From NCBI RefSeq assembly GCF_028737325.1, contig NZ_JAQZCH010000001.1:62001-126000 (forward strand): DNA of 64,000 nt, given 5' to 3'. The stretch comes from Microbacterium thalli (lineage in GTDB: Bacteria; Actinomycetota; Actinomycetes; Actinomycetales; Microbacteriaceae). The notes below the pieces were generated by a model. It saw only the letters and a program-made list of their open reading frames with translations. It was not told the DNA's origin and ran no database searches. Shown one piece after another: positions 34,953 through 45,566 of the stretch (positions within the stretch are counted from its first letter, which is position 1; every line of letters starts with the position of its first letter). Both the position numbers and the translations under genes were made by a program.

Positions 34953-37374
34953 GCGTTCTCCTTCGCGGGCACCGTGGCGTCGGGGGACGTCGCGGCGGTC
35001 GGCGTGGTCGCGGCCAGCAGGGCCACGGGGTAGGTGTCGAGCAGGTCGGCCAGACGTACGCTGCCGCCGTCCCAGGCGCGGCCGGTCAGCGCGTCGACGT
35101 GGCGTCCCGCCGGAAGCAGGACCACCGTGTCATCCCAGCCACCGCGGGCAGCGAGACCCACGGGCAGGCGCGTGGCCACGGCGATCGCGCCGCCGCGATC
35201 GAACACGACGGCGTGGTCGGCCGCCGCTCCGACGACCGGCAGCGGTGCGTAACGCGTGAACAGCTCGGGGCGGTCGCGGCGCAGGCGCAGCGCGCGCGAG
35301 ACGACGAGCAGCTTCGCCGCGCCGGAGTCGTCGACCTCGGGCAGCCAGCCCTGATCCAGCTTCGTCAGCAGCGCGCGCCGCTCGGCGAAGTCGACGTCGC
35401 GACGGTTGTCGGGGTCGACGAGCGAGAGGTCCCACAGCTCGCTGCCCTGGTAGACGTCGGGCACGCCGGGGCCGGCGAGCTGCAGCAGCTTCCCGGCCAG
35501 CGAGTTCGACCGGCCGGGCGCGGTGATCTCGCCGACGATCTCTTCGACGATCGCTCGGGCCTCGCCCGAAGCGGCATCCACCAGCGCATGGATGCGCGCT
35601 TCGGCGTCTTCGTCGGGGTCGGCCCACGACGTGACGATGCCGCCCTCGCGCGAGGCCTTCTCGGCGTAGTCGTGCAGGCGCTCGGATGATGCCGGCCAGG
35701 CGCCGACGATCGCCTGCCACAGCAGGTCGTCGAGGCGGCCGTCGCCGGTCGATGCCACGGCGCGCAGCCGCTCGAGCGTCGCGCTCCACCGCTGCGGCAC
35801 CTCGGCGAGCACCGACAGGCGGGCGCGGACGTCCTCGCTGCGCTTGGTGTCGTGAGTGCTCAGCGCCGTCATGGCGTGCGGCCATGTGGCCTGCCGCTGC
35901 ACCTGTGCGCGGTGATAGCCCGCCGCGTCGAGCGCGAAGACGCCCGGATCGCCGCCGACCTCGGTCAGCGTGCCCAGACGCGGATAGCGGTAGAACGCGC
36001 TGTCCTCGACGCCCTTCGCCATGACCGGACCGGTCGTCTGCCCGAAGCGGCGGCTGAGCTCGGTGTCGCCGGCGGTGACCAGCGGGGCGAGCACCGCGAC
36101 GGCCTCGGCCAGGTCGGGGCGCGACGCGGATGCCGCAGCAACGGCTTCGGCGACGAGTTCGCTGCCCGCCGGCGGGTAGACGCGGTAGACCGAGAAGCTC
36201 GTGAGCAGTTCCGCGAACGCGTCGCGGGCGACGTCCTCGCCGAGCTGGTCGCGCACCTCGGCCGGCAGGCAGCGGACGAGTCGTCCGACCTCGGCGGCCT
36301 GGATGGTGTCGGCGACCGTGCGCTTGGCATCGCGGACGATGTCCTCGTACGTCTCGGGTGACGCCGGCGACCGCAGCGCGGCATCCAGCGTGTCGAGCGC
36401 GCTCTGCCCCGCGGGGTCGATGAGCACGCGGTCGATCTCGGCCATCGCGTCGTAGCCGGTCGTGCCGGCGGTCGCCCACCAGGCCGGCAGCTGCTCGGCG
36501 TGGTCGGTCGCGGCGTGCTCGAGGATCTTCTCCACCAGCACGTACGCCCCGCCCGTGGCCTGCGCGAGCTGATCGAGGTAGCCGCCCGGATCGGCGAGAC
36601 CGTCGGGGTGGTCGATCCGCAGGCCGTCGACGAGTCCCTCGCGCAGCCAGCGCAGGATCTCGGCGTGACTGGCGTCGAACACCTCGGGAAGCTCGACGCG
36701 GACGCCGGCGAGCGTGTTCACCGCGAAGAAGCGGCGGTAGTTCAGCTCGGCGGCGTCGTCGCGCCAGAAGGCGGCGCGCCAGTGCTGGGCTGCGAGCACA
36801 GCGTCGACGGTCGCGGGGTCGGTCGTCGCCGCCGCGGGCGCGGTGCCGTCGGCGAGCGGGAGCACGTGGTCGAAGTAGCGCGCGACGCCCGAGGCTCCGT
36901 GCGCCTCGTCGGCCGTGACCGGGGCGACCTCGATCTCACCGGCCGCGACGGCCTCGCGCAGGGTCTTCCCCAGGATGGGCAGGGCGAGCTTGCCGCCGCC
37001 GTGCTCCCAGTCGATGTCGAAGGCGGCGGCGTGCGCCGAGTCCCGACCGTGCCGCAGCACGTCCCACCACCACGGGTTCTCCGCCGCGACGGCGACACCC
37101 TGGTGGTTCGGGACGATGTCGACGAGCACGCCGAGACCGGCGCCGCGCGCGGCGGCCGAGAAGCGCGTGAGCGCCTCCGGTCCGCCGCGCCGCGGGTCGA
37201 CCCGCGTGGGGTCGACGACGTCGTAGCCGTGGTCCGAGCCCTCGGCCGCGGCGAGCAGCGGCGAGAGGTAGGCCCAGTCGACGCCGAGGTCGCGGAGGTA
37301 GTCGACGATCCCGGCGGCCGCGTCCAGGTCGAACGCAGGCCGGATCTGCAGGCGGTAGGTCGAGACCGGTGCCG

Positions 37375-37378
<4 letters not shown>
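34949..37378 (-). CDS. treY: Malto-oligosyltrehalose synthase
   Basis: This GH13 transglucosidase of 809 aa turns the reducing-end glucose of a malto-oligosaccharide into a trehalose unit. It shows [20 protein letters not shown] at the N-terminus, the barrel motif [11 protein letters not shown], the nucleophile in [13 protein letters not shown], the acid in VEKILEHA and the third acid in [16 protein letters not shown]. It is coupled by 4-bp overlaps to glgX upstream and treZ downstream. Together the three genes make trehalose from glycogen, an osmoprotectant route common in actinobacteria. Confidence 0.95.
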
Positions 37379-39591
<2,213 letters not shown>

Positions 39592-39773
39592 GTGATCTCC
39601 CCTGTTCGTGAGGCTCACATTACTCAGGCGGCATCAGAGGAACCGGTGGCCTTGACAAGCGCTCGGCAGGCGTCCGTTCTCAGCGCGGCTCGCACCGAAT
39701 CGATGTCGCGCGAACGATGAGCGACGGCTCGGAGGCGTCGCGCACGCCATTCAGCGGATGCGTGTTGCGGAGA

Positions 39774-40547
39774 TCACGATTCGCGCGATCCGAAGCGAGC
39801 GCCGAGCATGCCGGGCGGCGTCTGCCGCGCATCCGCCGCGACGGACTCCGGGATGCGGCCACCGGTCTCGAGCTCGTCGATGGCGTCACCGATGTCCGCG
39901 AGGATGCGGGCGCGCGTGTGCTCATCGAGAGCCGCGACGGCCGCAGCGAGCCGATCCACCGTGGCCTTCCAGCGTGCGGAGCCGTCCGTGGGCTTGCGCC
40001 GGAAGACCACGAAGTACAGCACGCCGACGATGAGATCCGCCGCGATCAGCGCAATGCCCCACATCCCCTCGGCCCGATCCTGGATCGTGGCGAGGACCGA
40101 CACGATCAGCGCTGCTCCCGCGGCGAGGGCGTGAACCCATCCGATCGCGTGGGCGGACCCCGCATCCACGCGGCCGGCGTCGCGCCCGCTGGTGATCAGC
40201 CCCGCGCCGGCGACGACGGCGCCCGCCGCGAACGCGACACCCGCGGGACCGACCGCCGCGACATCCGCTCGGCCGAACACCCACCCGAGCAGCAGGGCGG
40301 CGCCTACCACGGGCGCGCCCAGCCCGACGAGATTCCAGATCAGCAGCAGGATCGTGATCGCCGGGTTCCGACCTGAATGCGAAGCGAGCTCGCGGAACAC
40401 AGACGTGGGCGCGAAGAAGGCGATGACGCGCCGCACCGTAGGCGCCTCCTGCCACGCGCGCGCCTCGAGGCGCCACCAGTCGATCGGCTCCCATGTGCGT
40501 CGCGTTGCGGCGAATCGCGCCGCGGGCCCTGTCGTCATCTCGTCCAC
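39774..40547 (-). CDS. Multi-pass membrane protein of unknown function (type VII cluster)
   Basis: I do not recognise a family for this protein of 257 aa. A cytoplasmic N-terminus of about 65 residues is followed by at least four hydrophobic segments: ITILLLIWNLVGLGAPVVGAA, AGVAFAAGAVVAGAGLIT, AIGWVHALAAGAALIVSVLA and IALIAADLIVGVLYFVVF. A helical tail contains DRLAAAVAALDEHTRARILADIGDAIDELE. Its start overlaps the upstream gene by 13 bp. It is the last gene of a three-gene unit beside the WXG100 genes. A role as a membrane partner of that cluster is possible but inferred from position only. Confidence 0.65.
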   Translation of the reverse strand: MDEMTTGPAARFAATRRTWEPIDWWRLEARAWQEAPTVRRVIAFFAPTSVFRELASHSGRNPAITILLLIWNLVGLGAPVVGAALLLGWVFGRADVAAVGPAGVAFAAGAVVAGAGLITSGRDAGRVDAGSAHAIGWVHALAAGAALIVSVLATIQDRAEGMWGIALIAADLIVGVLYFVVFRRKPTDGSARWKATVDRLAAAVAALDEHTRARILADIGDAIDELETGGRIPESVAADARQTPPGMLGARFGSRES

Positions 40548-41164
40548 TCCGGCCAGTTCCGCCCCTCGGCGTCGAGCGGCGACACGAGACGAGCGGGGTC
40601 GAAAGCCGCAGCTCGATCACCGTCGACCCCGTCGATGCGCAGGGTCGTGAGGAACACCTCGACCAGCGCCGCGACCGCCGTCACCGCGGGCGCGGCGACG
40701 GGAGTCATGTCGACGCGGATGCTGTGGCCAGGCGGCACGAAGAGCCACCGTACCGCTCCCAGCGCCGGGGAAGCGCTGACCAGGACCGTCGACGACACAC
40801 CTCGACCCACGGGCAGGTCAGGGGTGGCGCGGACCTGCGGCGGCAGCAGCGCGGGAGGGCGCACGAAAGCATCGATCTCCTCGGGCGTCGGCTCGACCTC
40901 GCTGACGGCGATGCGCACGGCCGTCCACACCCGCCATGCCGGCGCGTACAGCAGCACGCCGGCGCTTCCCTCATCCGCGATTCGCGCCTGGGCTCGCGCC
41001 GCGAACTCGGTCGCGAGGTCCGAACGGACCACGTCGGCGCCGTGTCTGCGCACCGTCGCTGCGACGGCCTCCCGCGCCCACTGCGCTCGGGCGCTGTCGC
41101 TCATCACCTCGGTACGGAGCGGGACGACGAACTCGGGATCGTCGACGTAGCGGACGGCGGTCAC
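40535..41164 (-). CDS. Unknown soluble protein of the type VII cluster (A)
   Basis: I do not recognise this protein of 209 aa. It alternates helices and strands, with a strand-rich second half (GVSSTVLVSASPALGAVRWLF) and a long final helix (VTAVAALVEVFLTTLRI). Its layout resembles that of the gene upstream (41161-41778): a helical first part, a hydrophobic strand, then paired strands and a C-terminal helix. This suggests distant paralogy. It overlaps both neighbours (ATGA upstream). A chaperone, immunity or scaffold role beside WXG100 proteins is only a guess. Confidence 0.6.
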   Translation of the reverse strand: MTAVRYVDDPEFVVPLRTEVMSDSARAQWAREAVAATVRRHGADVVRSDLATEFAARAQARIADEGSAGVLLYAPAWRVWTAVRIAVSEVEPTPEEIDAFVRPPALLPPQVRATPDLPVGRGVSSTVLVSASPALGAVRWLFVPPGHSIRVDMTPVAAPAVTAVAALVEVFLTTLRIDGVDGDRAAAFDPARLVSPLDAEGRNWPEWTR

Positions 41165-41778
41165 GGGCGGACCAACGCGAAGGTCGCGACCGAAGCGTCG
41201 ATCATGGCGATCCAGTCGGCGATGCGGGCATCCATCTCGGCATCCGTCTCGATCGGCTGAACGAGGGTGGCCGTCAGTTGCAACGCACTCGACCTCCCGG
41301 TGCCGGGGAGCGGGGTGAGGTAGACGAGGGTTCGAGTCTCAGCCTCGTCGCCATCGATGCGCGCCCGCTTGCGATGCTCCCACCGGAGGAAATGCCGACT
41401 GTCTCCGAGCGCCCGTGCGCCGTGGTGCTCGATCGCCTCGGCCACGCGCGCATCCAACGGCGCTGACGGAGTCGAGCGCTGCAGCGAACCGAGGATGGTG
41501 ACGGGCGCCAGCAACCCCGGAGGCGTCTCGGCTCCGGGCATGATCATGAATATCGCGCCCTGCGCTCGAGCCGACGCGAATGCCTCGGCCACGAGGGGGC
41601 CGAGTCGCGCGAACAGCACCGGCTGGTGAGCTGCCATGAGACGCTCTCGCGCCCGGGCGACGAGCCGCTGCTCGACATCGGGCGCCATCTCGTGCAGTTC
41701 CCAGCCCGGCGGCCCGATCATCCGGAACGCCGGGATGGACGAAACACGCCCGAGCAGTTCATCCCGCAGCGACATCAC
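41161..41778 (-). CDS. Unknown soluble protein of the type VII cluster (B)
   Basis: I do not recognise this protein of 205 aa. A helical N-terminal part (VEQRLVARARERLMAAHQP) leads to a hydrophobic strand (GAIFMIMPGAETPPGLL) and paired strands (TRTLVYLTPLPGTGRS, SALQLTATLVQP). A C-terminal helix (DARIADWIAMIDASVATF) follows. This order matches the downstream gene product. GTG at 41778 is supported by CAGGGT ending 6 nt upstream; an ATG one codon later is also possible. It begins a three-gene unit that lies just downstream of the WXG100-like genes. Confidence 0.62.
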   Translation of the reverse strand: MMSLRDELLGRVSSIPAFRMIGPPGWELHEMAPDVEQRLVARARERLMAAHQPVLFARLGPLVAEAFASARAQGAIFMIMPGAETPPGLLAPVTILGSLQRSTPSAPLDARVAEAIEHHGARALGDSRHFLRWEHRKRARIDGDEAETRTLVYLTPLPGTGRSSALQLTATLVQPIETDAEMDARIADWIAMIDASVATFALVRP

Positions 41779-41784
41779 GGAAAC

Positions 41785-41790
41785 ACCCTG
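41785..41790 (-). promoter_or_regulatory. -10-like element of the three-gene unknown unit
   Basis: CAGGGT on the minus strand ends 6 nt before the GTG at 41778. It suggests that this unit can be transcribed separately from the WXG100-type genes. Confidence 0.35.
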
Positions 41791-41821
41791 CCACAGTCCA
41801 CGGACCTCGGCCGGACCGCGC

Positions 41822-43066
41822 TCACCAGCGCAGGTCCGAGAGGTTCAGGAACGAGCCGGACGCCGCGTCGATGATGTTCTCTCCGTAGCTGAAGATGTTC
41901 GCGACGCTCCCGACGAAGGTCCCCGCCGCATCTGACGCGTACGCCGCCTGCTGCGGCATCGTGCCGAGTTCGCCGACCACTCGCCACATCTCGTTGTCGA
42001 AGCCGGTCACCACGTCGGACATGAAGTCGAGGTTGTTGCCGCCCAGCGACAGGAATCCGGCGCCGCTGCCGCCGAGGCTGCGCATGTTGGACACGAAGTC
42101 GGGCAGGCCGCCGCTCAGACTCAGGCTCCACCGCGCCGCGTCGTCGGCTACCGACAGCCCGCCGCGCGACAGGCCCGTCCACGCGCGCATCCCCGCTCCC
42201 ACACCGCCGGAGGCGAACTCGCCCAGCGCGCCGAACGGGAAGACTCCGAGGATCGCAAGACCGACCTCGACCGGACCGGCGTCGCCCCGAGTCGCTTGGT
42301 AGATGGTCAGGACGAGCGAGAGGACACCGACAGCGAGCGCGAGCATGGCGACGATCGGCCCGCCGACGACGAGCGCCAGAACCGCGAGGACCATGCCCGC
42401 GATCGCCAGCACGTCGAGGACGAACGACACGATCCCGTCGAGGTTGTCCCAGAACGAGTCCTGCACGCCGTCTTGCGTAGCGGAGCGAATGCCCGACACC
42501 GCGGTCTCGAACGCCGATTCCCACGCGTCGTAATCCGCGTCGAAGGCGTTGCCCGCGGACTCCCAGAGGTCGTATGCGGCGTTGCGGGCCGCCAGCGCGT
42601 CCGCAGCGGCCTCATCGGCTTGCTGCTGCGCGGCGTCCGACGCGGCCGGATCGGCCGACGGTGCGGAGTTGGTCTGGTTGACCCGGGTGTTCTCCGCTTC
42701 GGCGGCCTCGTCCCGTCGCAGCTGCAGGGTCGCCCACGCGTCGTTGGCGGAACTCACGCTCGAGTGCATCCGTGTCTGGACGTCGCCGAGCGCCGAGCCG
42801 TAGTCGCGGATGAAGGGGCCGACGGCGACGTAGAGGTCGGCGGCACGCCCGAGCTCGCGATGGACCTCTTCGCCCGCTTCGCGCAGCTTGTCGATCGCGG
42901 CGCCTTCCATGTCGGCGCCCTCAGCCACGAGGCGGTCGAGCAGCCCCGCGGCATCCCTCATTGCTGAGCCGAGATTGACGACCTGATTGCCGCGGGACTC
43001 GATCGACCCCGCGCTTCCGACGACGACCTCTACCGGCCGCCCGCGCGGCGACTCGTGCGTTGCCAT
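41822..43066 (-). CDS. Large WXG100-like (type VII secretion substrate-like) protein
   Basis: This protein of 414 aa looks like the front part of a type VII polymorphic effector. Residues 20-165 are long Ala-rich helices that resemble a WXG/LXG-type helical hairpin. A hydrophobic block (about 200-265) contains IVSFVLDVLAIAGMVLAVLAL and IVAMLALAVGVLSLVLTIYQ. About 145 Gly/Ser-rich residues follow, ending SFLNLSDLRW. No toxin domain is recognisable at the C-terminus, so it may be a structural or carrier protein. The ATG at 43066 follows GGTAAGGGG. It lies 4 bp after the smaller WXG100-like gene. Confidence 0.65.
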   Translation of the reverse strand: MATHESPRGRPVEVVVGSAGSIESRGNQVVNLGSAMRDAAGLLDRLVAEGADMEGAAIDKLREAGEEVHRELGRAADLYVAVGPFIRDYGSALGDVQTRMHSSVSSANDAWATLQLRRDEAAEAENTRVNQTNSAPSADPAASDAAQQQADEAAADALAARNAAYDLWESAGNAFDADYDAWESAFETAVSGIRSATQDGVQDSFWDNLDGIVSFVLDVLAIAGMVLAVLALVVGGPIVAMLALAVGVLSLVLTIYQATRGDAGPVEVGLAILGVFPFGALGEFASGGVGAGMRAWTGLSRGGLSVADDAARWSLSLSGGLPDFVSNMRSLGGSGAGFLSLGGNNLDFMSDVVTGFDNEMWRVVGELGTMPQQAAYASDAAGTFVGSVANIFSYGENIIDAASGSFLNLSDLRW

Positions 43067-43070
43067 CCCC

Positions 43071-43379
43071 TTACCCCGTTTCCTGCATCTGCGCAGCCAT
43101 CTGCGCGGCCGACTCGAGGTCGAAATCGCCGAACCCCTCGAGCACCGTCTTGGCACGGTTGATCACCGATTCCAGCCCCTCGTTGAGCTTTCCGCGGCGG
43201 TCGTCCCACTGACTTTCGAACGTGTTGGCCTCGTCGCGAAGCTCGCCTCGCTCGTACGGGCGGTCGATGTCGGAAGCGAGATCGCTCGCCCGCGACGAAG
43301 CATTCTCGAACTCCGTCTGCGTCGCCAGCAGGTTCGTGTAGAGCGCGCCGATCTCGTCGTACGAAAGTCGAACGGCCAT
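43071..43379 (-). CDS. WXG100-like small helical protein
   Basis: This protein of 102 aa is predicted to form a helical hairpin of the ESAT-6/WXG100 kind. Helix 1 runs from YDEIGALYTNLLATQTEFEN, and a turn with FESQWDDRRGKLN stands in for the Trp-X-Gly bend. Helix 2 runs to the C-terminus (VINRAKTVLEGFGDF). The Gly of the motif is displaced, so it is a divergent member. It lies 7 bp downstream of the second WXG100 gene; such tandem pairs usually form a heterodimer that is exported by the type VII machinery, which is not in this window. Confidence 0.75.
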   Translation of the reverse strand: MAVRLSYDEIGALYTNLLATQTEFENASSRASDLASDIDRPYERGELRDEANTFESQWDDRRGKLNEGLESVINRAKTVLEGFGDFDLESAAQMAAQMQETG

Positions 43380-43386
43380 CGCTGTG

Positions 43387-43674
43387 TCAGCTGCCGGCGA
43401 GCTGCTGGTCGAGGTCCTGGATCGCGCGCATCATGCCCAGAAGCGACTCGGACATGTCGTTGATGCCATCAACAGCGTTCTTCAGACCCGTCGTCAGCTC
43501 GGAATACCCCTCACCGAACTTGCCCGACGCGTGCTGCGTCTTGAAGTCATCACCCAGCAACGTGTCGACCTGCGACTTCAGGGTGTCCAGCTGCCCCTGA
43601 ATGTCATCACGAGCCTGCGCCAGCGAGCTCGCAACCTGCTCCATCTCGCCATAAGACGCACCGAAATCAGCCAT
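43387..43674 (-). CDS. WXG100 family protein (ESAT-6-like)
   Basis: This protein of 95 aa has the size and helix-turn-helix shape of WXG100 proteins: helix 1 MEQVASSLAQARDDIQGQLD, a turn at LLGDDFKTQHASGKFGEGY, and helix 2 ELTTGLKNAVDGINDMSESL. The usual Trp at the turn is replaced by an aromatic-poor DDFKTQHASGKF, as happens in some families. AGGAGG lies 6 nt before the ATG, and a likely -10 TAGCTT is at 43728-43733. As the first gene of the cluster it is probably made in large amounts. Confidence 0.8.
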   Translation of the reverse strand: MADFGASYGEMEQVASSLAQARDDIQGQLDTLKSQVDTLLGDDFKTQHASGKFGEGYSELTTGLKNAVDGINDMSESLLGMMRAIQDLDQQLAGS

Positions 43675-43727
43675 GACGGCCCTCCTGAAAGTTGGTGTTC
43701 CGACTCCCCTCCGGAGCCGACACTGAA

Positions 43728-43733
43728 AAGCTA
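43728..43733 (-). promoter_or_regulatory. Likely -10 element of the WXG100 operon
   Basis: TAGCTT on the minus strand would give a leader of about 45 nt ending in a strong AGGAGG site. The -35 region is not clear. Confidence 0.4.
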
Positions 43734-43845
43734 TCGGCCCGCATCACCCGAGGTCGATGGGGAGAACTCCCCATCGGCCCCGATGGCTCCCGGTGGCGCA
43801 TCGCTCGGGAGAAGCCCTCGGCAGCGCGATGTCGGACGTTCGTGT

Positions 43846-43867
43846 CATTATTCGAACATGTCTTCGA
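43846..43867 (+). promoter_or_regulatory. Extended -10 promoter overlapped by a LexA-like (SOS) box
   Basis: TGT-CATTAT (hexamer 43846-43851) ends 6 nt before the ATG at 43858, so the message is probably leaderless. TCGAAC-ATGT-CTTCGA (43852-43867) differs at one base from the actinobacterial LexA consensus TCGAAC-N4-GTTCGA. It covers the transcription start and the start codon. The flanking bases extend it to a perfect 7-bp inverted repeat, ATTCGAA/TTCGAAT. Confidence 0.55.
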
Positions 43868-45315
43868 ATGTTGGGAGCGGGAGCGGGAGCGACGCGAATC
43901 TCGCGGCGCTCGCGGAACTCCTCGTCGACGCCGCGGGTGTCACGGATGCGGCACGCGCCGTGCAGATCCGCGAGGTGCGCGTGCTCGCCGCGGCGGGGCG
44001 GCTGGCGGAGCAGCAATCGGCGGGGGCTGACGAGCGGGTGAAGGCGCGAGAGATGGCTCTGCGCGGGATCGCGGCGGAACTTGCCGGGGTGTTCGTCACG
44101 ACGGACCGGACGCTGCAACGACGGATCGACGAGGCCCGCGACCTGGTCGAGAACTACCCGGTGACGATGAACGCCTGGGAAGCGGGCCGCATCACGCGGG
44201 GGCATGTGCGGGTGATCCAGGACACCGGCTGCGTGGTGCCGGCCGAATCGCGGGCGGAATTCGAGCGTGTAGCGATCGAGAGATGTGAGGGTGAGACGCC
44301 CAACCGGGTGCGAGATGCGCTGGTGCATCTCGCGGAGAGACTGCATCCGCGCTCGTTCAGCGAACGGCACGAGCAGGCTGCCGCGGGGCGGTGCGTGCGC
44401 GTGCAGGCGGGGGCGGACGGGATGTCGGACCTGATCGCGACACTGCCGAGCGTGATCGCCGAGGGCGTGGTTGACCGGCTGACGCGACAGGCACGCGAGA
44501 TCATCGACGCCCGCCCGCAGGCCGACGCGGCCGGGAGTGACGATAGGGCGGCGGAGACGGTCGAAGGGGCGAGGCCTGACACGGCTCCGGCTGAAGCAGC
44601 TGCGGCGGGAGGTTCGTCGTTCTCGGGCGACACGCGCACGATGGACCAGGTCCGCGCCGACGTGTTCGCCGACCTGCTGCTCACGGGAGCGCCGTCACTC
44701 GACGCCACGGCCGACGACGACGGCAACGGCACGCTTGGCGCGATCCGCGCGAAGGTACAGGTCGTCGTGTCCGCGCTCACCCTTACCGGCCAGGACGACG
44801 GGCCCGCCGACCTCGTGGGCCGCTCCCCCATCGACGCCGCCACCGCCCGCGAACTCGCCGGCGACAACACCGCCTGGGATCGGCTCCTCACCCACCCCGT
44901 CACCGGAACCGTCCTGGAGTGCGACGCCTACCAGCCGACCGCCGCAATGAGACGCCTCCTGCGGGCGCGGGACCGGCACTGCCGATTCCCCGGATGCCGG
45001 CAGCCCGCCATTCGGTGCGAGATAGACCACACCCACGCCGCCTCCGACGGCGGACCCACGCACGTGGGCAACCTCGCACACCTCTGCAAGAGGCACCACG
45101 AGATCAAACACCACACCCGATGGCGAGTGAAACAGCTGGCGGGAGGACTGCTCGTGTGGACCTCTCCCACGGGGAGTGTCTACCGCGAAGACGCGCCGCC
45201 GCCCCTCGTCGCCTTCACCCCGGCGACGGAATCACCGCCGGCCACGGACTCGACGGCCGAGGCAACATCCGCACTCCGCGGCATCCGAACCGGGCACGAC
45301 AGCCCGCCGTTCTGA
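43858..45315 (+). CDS. DUF222-HNH endonuclease family protein (13E12-like)
   Basis: This protein of 485 aa combines an N-terminal helical DUF222 domain (LAELLVDAAGVTDAARAVQ through SRAEFERVAIERCEG) with a C-terminal HNH nuclease domain. The nuclease has CRFPGCRQPAIRCEIDHTHA and LCKRHHEIKHH, which provide the Cys zinc ligands and the DH/HH catalytic set. The family corresponds to the 13E12 repeat proteins of mycobacteria, several of which are SOS-regulated; biological function is unknown. The ATG at 43858 is supported by a leaderless-type -10 element. A LexA-like box covers it. Confidence 0.88.
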   Translation: MSSNVGSGSGSDANLAALAELLVDAAGVTDAARAVQIREVRVLAAAGRLAEQQSAGADERVKAREMALRGIAAELAGVFVTTDRTLQRRIDEARDLVENYPVTMNAWEAGRITRGHVRVIQDTGCVVPAESRAEFERVAIERCEGETPNRVRDALVHLAERLHPRSFSERHEQAAAGRCVRVQAGADGMSDLIATLPSVIAEGVVDRLTRQAREIIDARPQADAAGSDDRAAETVEGARPDTAPAEAAAAGGSSFSGDTRTMDQVRADVFADLLLTGAPSLDATADDDGNGTLGAIRAKVQVVVSALTLTGQDDGPADLVGRSPIDAATARELAGDNTAWDRLLTHPVTGTVLECDAYQPTAAMRRLLRARDRHCRFPGCRQPAIRCEIDHTHAASDGGPTHVGNLAHLCKRHHEIKHHTRWRVKQLAGGLLVWTSPTGSVYREDAPPPLVAFTPATESPPATDSTAEATSALRGIRTGHDSPPF

Positions 45316-45373
45316 CACCTGCGTCCCGCCGTTTCGACGTGCGCGGTCCGGCCGTTCTGACACGCGAGTCTCG
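45306..45373 (+). repeat. Three degenerate 22-23-bp repeats at the end of the HNH gene
   Basis: GCCGTTCTGACAC begins at 45306 and again at 45351, with the variant GCCGTTTCGACGT at 45328. Each is followed by a GC-rich filler ending near GTC. The first copy contains the HNH stop codon. Confidence 0.55.
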
Positions 45374-45566
45374 TGCGAGCGGCGCCGATGACGCCGCCAC
45401 GCGTGCCGCCGGCGCGATCCCGGGGCATCCGATACGCGCCGATCTTCGTCCGAATCACGACGCCATCCCACAGCGGTTCTCTGCCGTCAAGCCCCGGGCA
45501 GGACGTACCGGAGCAGGAGTTACATCGGGAACCCACGAACGCAAAGCGGTACCGAGAGGAGAACCG

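Noticed and set aside
43858..45315. Intein or homing-endonuclease element
   Set aside because: The HNH domain is fused to DUF222, there are no splice motifs, and no host gene is interrupted.
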